Shown: one piece after another, positions 58,985-64,000 of the stretch
How the letters are laid out: each line of letters opens with the position of its first letter
How positions within the stretch are numbered: position 1 is the stretch's first letter
Assembly: GCA_947579665.1 (NCBI GenBank)
Contig: OX388349.1
Coordinates: 25,204,459-25,268,458 of the forward strand
Length of the DNA stretch: 64,000 nt
Origin: Sympetrum striolatum
Lineage: Eukaryota; Arthropoda; Insecta; Odonata; Libellulidae
Direction: 5' to 3'
Notes under the pieces: model-generated
What the model was told of the DNA's origin: nothing
Databases searched by the model: none
The model's input: the letters and a program-made list of their open reading frames with translations, nothing else
Position numbers and translations under genes: made by a program

Positions 58985-59415
58985 TTGACTTCCTCAAAAG
59001 CGACAACCATTTTCAATATCAACTCCGGAAGTAACGAAAGAAAAAAGGAAAAGAGAAGAAAAGGAAAACTAAATTTATTTAACTATTTTTCAGAAATTGG
59101 TACTGATGACCTCATTTGCAGCGATATCATAATAAATGACAACTCACCTCTTATTGGAAAAAATGTAGCCATTTCACGACTCGATTCCTTGGTTGTGCTG
59201 AGACGTACGGAGAGGTCTTTGACTTTTGCGCTTTGCGAACAGAACAAATATTTTTGTAAGAAAGCACTCACCTCGATAAATATTCCCAGATTGAAAATAT
59301 CATCGCAAATAGGAAATTTTCCGTCGAAAAAAGCTGGATTGTGGGAAAAGAGTTGGAGCTCAATATACAGTTGACTAAAATCAATCTGGACAGCTTTAAC
59401 TGTATGGAACTCCAT
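58985..59415. other. Overlapping unrecognised ORFs on both strands
   Basis: A 129-codon plus-strand frame (58985-59374, beginning at TTG) and a 110-codon minus-strand frame (59083-59415) overlap. The plus frame contains a lysine/arginine run then NYFSEIGTDDLICSD. A good acceptor (TTTATTTAACTATTTTTCAG ending 59091) and a weak donor (TTT/GTAAGA near 59254) would frame a plus-strand exon. No family is recognised. Confidence 0.25.
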
Positions 59416-59974
59416 CCTAGTAAATGTGTGGCAAATAACTTAACCAAATTCCACTGTTAATTTAATATCTTCGAAAAAAAATTAAAGGTGGAATTTTATT
59501 AAGTTAAGTTATTAAGTTATTTCCCACCCATTTACTATACAGTTGACTGTTATAACGGTCGAGTAAGAAGTTGGCTATTACATGTGAGGGAAGTTTAACA
59601 GCGATTAAAGAGAGAAAAAGAATTTCAGTTTGTTTGAATGGAAATGGGAGAAAGAAGGAATGAAACTGGGAAAGAAGAATGAAGTAAAACATTGGAGAAA
59701 GACGGGAAGCCTGCTTACAACTATGAATGTTTGCAGTGAACTCAAGTTTCATGAGGATACAGACGGAGAATCAGGTAGTAATAGGAAAAGTAAATATACT
59801 ATGAAATTCTTTTAAGCGTACTTAAACCTCAGAAGATATACCCTTAAATCAATATAAGTTTGTTTAGAAAGATGTTTAAACCAAATGTTTCGATGGAAAA
59901 TTGAGATGTTTAGCTTATATATACTGTAACGGAAGAAAATCGTCCGTCACATCTTACAGAACAATCAAAGTAAT

Positions 59975-60545
59975 TAAATTAATTATTGGGTCCCCGAGTT
60001 CGGCGACGGAGGGCACCACTGCCCCACCTCGCAAGGACAAGTCGAGCGTGAGTTCCAAAAAAGAATTTAGAACCCCAATTGATACCTCATACACAATTTA
60101 TTATTCAATTAAGTTGAACAGCAGAAAAAAACAAAGAATTAACAAAAATAAATTTAAAGCTGTTTACAACATGGCATCCAATGTGGAGCCGCTCTAATCC
60201 AAATACCAATATTTACGAACCACTCCTCGCGATCTCCTTTCTCTGCCGTGGTCTAGTCGCTGTATAGGGCCTGCCGGCAATGACTTCGGTGGGCTGAATG
60301 CAATCCTAGAGGCAGCGTAGTGTGCTAGAGAATGTCCTCTCCTCCTCGCGATCTCGTTCCTTAAATATTTTTTTGAATCATCCTAAACGGCACTCATACT
60401 AATCACCGGTGGCCTTTCTGCTGGTCCTTCAGCGCCACCAAAACCAAAACACTTCCACCGAACATCCACGACGCACCACAATTAAAAAAAATTAAACCAA
60501 CACACCTTAACCGAAAGAAATAACGGGCTCTAAAAATATTTTTAC
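59975..60545 (+). other. C-rich, composition-distinct block
   Basis: The plus strand is unusually rich in C (CCACTGCCCCACCTCGC; CCGAACATCCACGACGCACC). CTCCTCGCGATCTC occurs twice, about 125 bases apart (near 60226 and 60351). The 98-codon ORF (59901-60197) has a GSPSSATEGTTAPPRKDKSS stretch but no recognised domain. Possibly part of a retroelement UTR or LTR; unproven. Confidence 0.3.
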
Positions 60546-63500
60546 AATACGTATACATTTATACTCTTTAACTCTGTTAAAATGTAGTAGGGAATGGTCA
60601 CAGCGATCACGAGCATATCACAGTTTAAAATTTCACTAAATATTAAATAAAATATACAAAACAGATAATTCGCTCGCTAAAATGTATCCTTAAATAGATT
60701 TGAGAAACAAAAAAACTACGTAAGAACGTAACGCAGTTTTTTTCATAAAAAAACAACGACTAATTTTATGCGTTTTGAGAATTAACTTAAGATGGATTTT
60801 AAAAAACTATGGATGTATAACATTAGTTACTTTTTTATCTATAAGGGGCGGAAGGTTTTTGAATAATTTCATTAAAGTGATTTTCCAATAAAAATTGGAA
60901 AGTTCTGTAAGGATAGATTAGAATCCTAAATTTAATTAATTTGAAGTGATGGTTGATGTTAAGTGATTGCGAACAGAGGAACTGGAAAATAGTAATTAGG
61001 GCAGAATTTCATTTCTTTTTACGAATTTGATTCCCATTTTGTTATGGCTACTTCGTTCCTCAGCAAAGAGGAGAGAAACTAAGACAAGATGGTGGTTGCA
61101 TATTTTGAGAAAGGTCAGTTAACTAACTGTATGTAAAGAGCATTCAGATTGATCGAAATATCAAATTATAGGAAACGCGAAGAAATTGCGTGGTAGAAAA
61201 ATATATTTTATTTACAAGATTGATTCCAGCTATGAAGAAAGAATAGTGTGACTAATCTTCTTAAAAATATATGATTCTTCAGGAGAAAGTAATGAAACAT
61301 AGAAAATACATTTTCATATCTGAAAAAATCAATCAATTGAAAATGTTTAAAAAATTCTGAATTGAAATCTACAATTAATTCATCAAAATATTACCCAATT
61401 CTATTGATAATGGATATTAATATTGAAAATGATAATTCACGTTGTATATCCACAGAATCAATAGTTCAGTAAAATTCATGGTCCAATATAATGAATAAAA
61501 GTTGGCCGGAAAGCCATGGCAAAGTCCCAAATAAAGCAAAGAGTTCTTTGTAACTACCACCAAAAATTAATTTAACAACCAGTTTTAAATAAAGACTTGG
61601 TAAAAGTTACGAAGATGTTTGGCTTATTTTGAGCATGTAAGGGTTTATTTACTTGCATGTCTATGATTTTGTGTATGTTATGTAATGGAAACATTTTATA
61701 GCATCGAAAGTTGGTGGATGCTCCTTCATTACACAGCCATTTTAGGAGATCATGTTAGGTTTGTTTGTTAATAACTGCGCGAGTATAGTGTGAGTGCAAA
61801 TACGATAAGTTTTGCGGAAAGTCTCGTATATTACTCTGTTTCACCCTTAGGCAAACACCAGCACTTGGTTTTCCGGTTACTCTATTAAGGGGAAGCGCAC
61901 ATACGATGCTCGTATAAACAAAGCTATACTCGTACGGGATAGACCTTATTTATGAACCAGTTGAAGAACTCTGCTGGTTTTCCTCAAAATGCATTGGATA
62001 CCATGTTTGAGAAAGAAATGGATGGGAACATGTATTACATGCATCGTAGGCGGAAGGTGCTTAGAAATAGAGGTCGCAAATGGAGTTGGAAAATCCGCGT
62101 TTTTGGTGTGAAAGCGAACATCTTTCTGCCATTTCCTTCTCCAGATTTCTTTAGGTCTCTGCTTCCCAAAAGTTTTCTTCCCGACAGAGAGTGAATTTCC
62201 TTGCTTCGAATATAAATCCCCTTAGTTCCCCACTTTCACCGTAGAGAACGCTTGAGTGGAGGCCCACCCAAACCTTTCCACAAGTTATCCCATTTTTCTC
62301 GGGTTCTCCCACGATATTCCTTTTATTCTGAGAAATCACTTCGTCGTATGTTTCCGATATTCCTTGCGTCAAATATAAATGTGTATCGTTTATAATACGC
62401 ATTTATTACGTTCGTCTACGATGTTGGCTCTGACCACATATAATTGTCATGTGGCACAAAAAATTGGGGTTACAATTGCATTTCTTAAAAAACTAAAGGA
62501 TACAAAACACTGTTTAAAGGCAAAAGGTTTTTTTACCGAATGGAAGTTTCGTTGAAATAATAAATCACTCCTTGAAATGCCTGGAATAGGAGGTACAGAT
62601 ATTTTCATAGTTTATGAGTCTGTTATTTAATTCTCTTACGACACATCCTGCAAACTATAATTATCTGCCATATTTTATGATAATAAACGGTACTTAATGC
62701 GTTATCTAGGAATTAATAGTCAGCAATATTACCTTGGCAGGATGGAGTGTATACGTATACTGGTATTAAAAACAATGTTCTTTATTTCTGAATCCAATGT
62801 GCCACTTATCATGCTTTTGATGTTGATTCAAATATTTTATGGATTCCAACAGAATTCCAATACTTCTCCATAATTCCAATTTCCATTCGATTCCTGATTC
62901 CATGCAATGATTAAGAGTCGTTATATTATGTTAATGTTGGTTTTGGAATTGAAAGAAATTGAAATTTTTTATAAGACTTTGAGTCTAATGATTAAGACTA
63001 AATCTCCCTAAATAGATTGGGACGTAAGTTTTATCGGAATACTTGGGAGAGAAATTAAACTATTGATAAAAACCAAAGAATTGTTTTTATAATCGGAAAT
63101 GTAGTTGAAACTCCGATTATAATGTTGATTCCAATGTCCAAAGAAGTTCCGATATTTCGGATTCCCGATTCCAATTCTGATAAATAGTCAAATTATACAT
63201 ATAATCAACCACTTTGGCGGATACCTCTTCGTTCGATTTTCTCTTTCTAAAATCAATTAATAAATTTGTTCAAGTTTAGGAATCATAGCAAATCATAGTA
63301 TTACGTGTATCGCTCACGATTAATCGGTAAGCAATAGTGTTCATGCGTTACTCGTTGAAGAAATATTCTTTTCTTTCTTATTTGAATCGTGGTTTTATTT
63401 TTTTTACAAAACTACAACTTGTAATATATCTACGCTTTTAACACAAGCATAGGAAAAGATGCAATATTTTTCTCGCAAATATTCCTCCAAATATCTATCT

Positions 63501-64000
63501 CCTTCAAGGTATGACATTTTATGCAAAATGCAGTGGTGTGGCTTATCAGAACTGAGTTTCGCGGAACACATTTACATTAAAATTATATTGAAATAACGTT
63601 TGCCGCTATTTCCTCAATATATCTTATCATTTCTGGTTCTTGAAAATGCGCTTTCACTTTCGAATAAAAACTTGCTCTTGTATAGAAGGGTAGGTCATAT
63701 GCAATACATATAAGTACGTTTAGGTGAAAGGATGTCTTTGGGTGAAAATAATAAACAATGTGTTGCGCTTAATGTTTTTTGCCGTTATTGAATATAAATC
63801 GAAGTAATAAAAATAGACACTAATTGTGGTATTTTGAAGAATCAGCAGAACAAATATATGTTGTCGTTGCTCATCCCCATTTATTTTAAAAAAAGAACAT
63901 TTATTATTTTAATCCAGCCACAGAAGCAATAAGCTTATGAAGCCTATTAAATTTACCTTGAAGCTACTGAAAAAATGTAATGCTCTAAAGTAATGTTTCA
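60546..64000. other. No recognisable gene; minor repeats
   Basis: AT-rich. A short hairpin lies at 60709-60743 (AAAAAAACTACGT against ACGCAGTTTTTTT). ORFs at 61952-62194 and 62151-62402 overlap on opposite strands and are unrecognised. At 62790-63190 words such as GATTCCAAT, ATTCCAATT and GATTCCTGATTCC recur in a decayed, irregular array. Confidence 0.5.

Noticed and set aside
62790..63190. Cluster of GATTCCAAT words suggesting a satellite
   Set aside because: No fixed period and no alignable unit. It may be a decayed simple repeat only.

Overview
This is an AT-rich, gene-poor stretch of animal nuclear DNA, almost certainly from an arthropod and most likely an insect. The evidence is short ORFs crowded with stops, a broken piece of eukaryotic 18S rRNA, tRNA-derived SINEs, non-LTR retrotransposon (LINE) debris, and DNA-transposon ends flanked by TA. 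I cannot name the species. No complete host gene is visible. The window reads as intergenic or intronic DNA built largely from old mobile elements, with a few possible host exons that rest on splice signals alone. Calls by resemblance to protein families are from memory, since no search could be run.

Layout. 1-2886 is a DNA transposon with about 178-bp inverted terminal arms and a decayed transposase-like ORF. 3.0-3.7 kb has a Tigger/pogo-type transposase C-terminus and a SINE. 9.6-9.9 kb (minus strand) has a MADF-type DNA-binding exon beside a CpG-rich block. 11.24-11.34 kb is a short possible coding exon. 12.2-22.2 kb holds LINE scraps, a homeodomain-core-rich block at 16.9 kb and a LINE 3' end with a hexamer tail. 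24.1 kb has a 51-bp retroposon with a 12-bp target duplication. 27.0-28.2 kb is an inverted-repeat element.

31.7-39.4 kb is bounded by two Tc1/mariner-like ends in inverted orientation. Inside lie a 2.5-kb defective LINE on the minus strand (endonuclease plus parts of reverse transcriptase) and a SINE inserted into it with an exact 11-bp target duplication. 42.7-45.8 kb is a direct duplication, and only one copy carries a 799-bp LINE insertion. 45.9-46.2 kb is the 18S rRNA fragment, followed at 46.9 kb by a 60-nt near-perfect hairpin. 54.6-56.4 kb is a head-to-tail pair of a palindrome-headed repeat family, with a 77-bp Tc1/mariner-type miniature element nested inside and its empty site preserved nearby. 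57-64 kb has a LINE 3' end with an (ATT)n tail, unidentified ORFs and a C-rich block.

The elements do not form a pathway. What the window offers is a datable sequence of insertions, plus a few structured sequences (long arms, hairpins, palindromes, a conserved LINE 3' hairpin) that would repay a genome-wide search. I see no convincing new biochemical system here.
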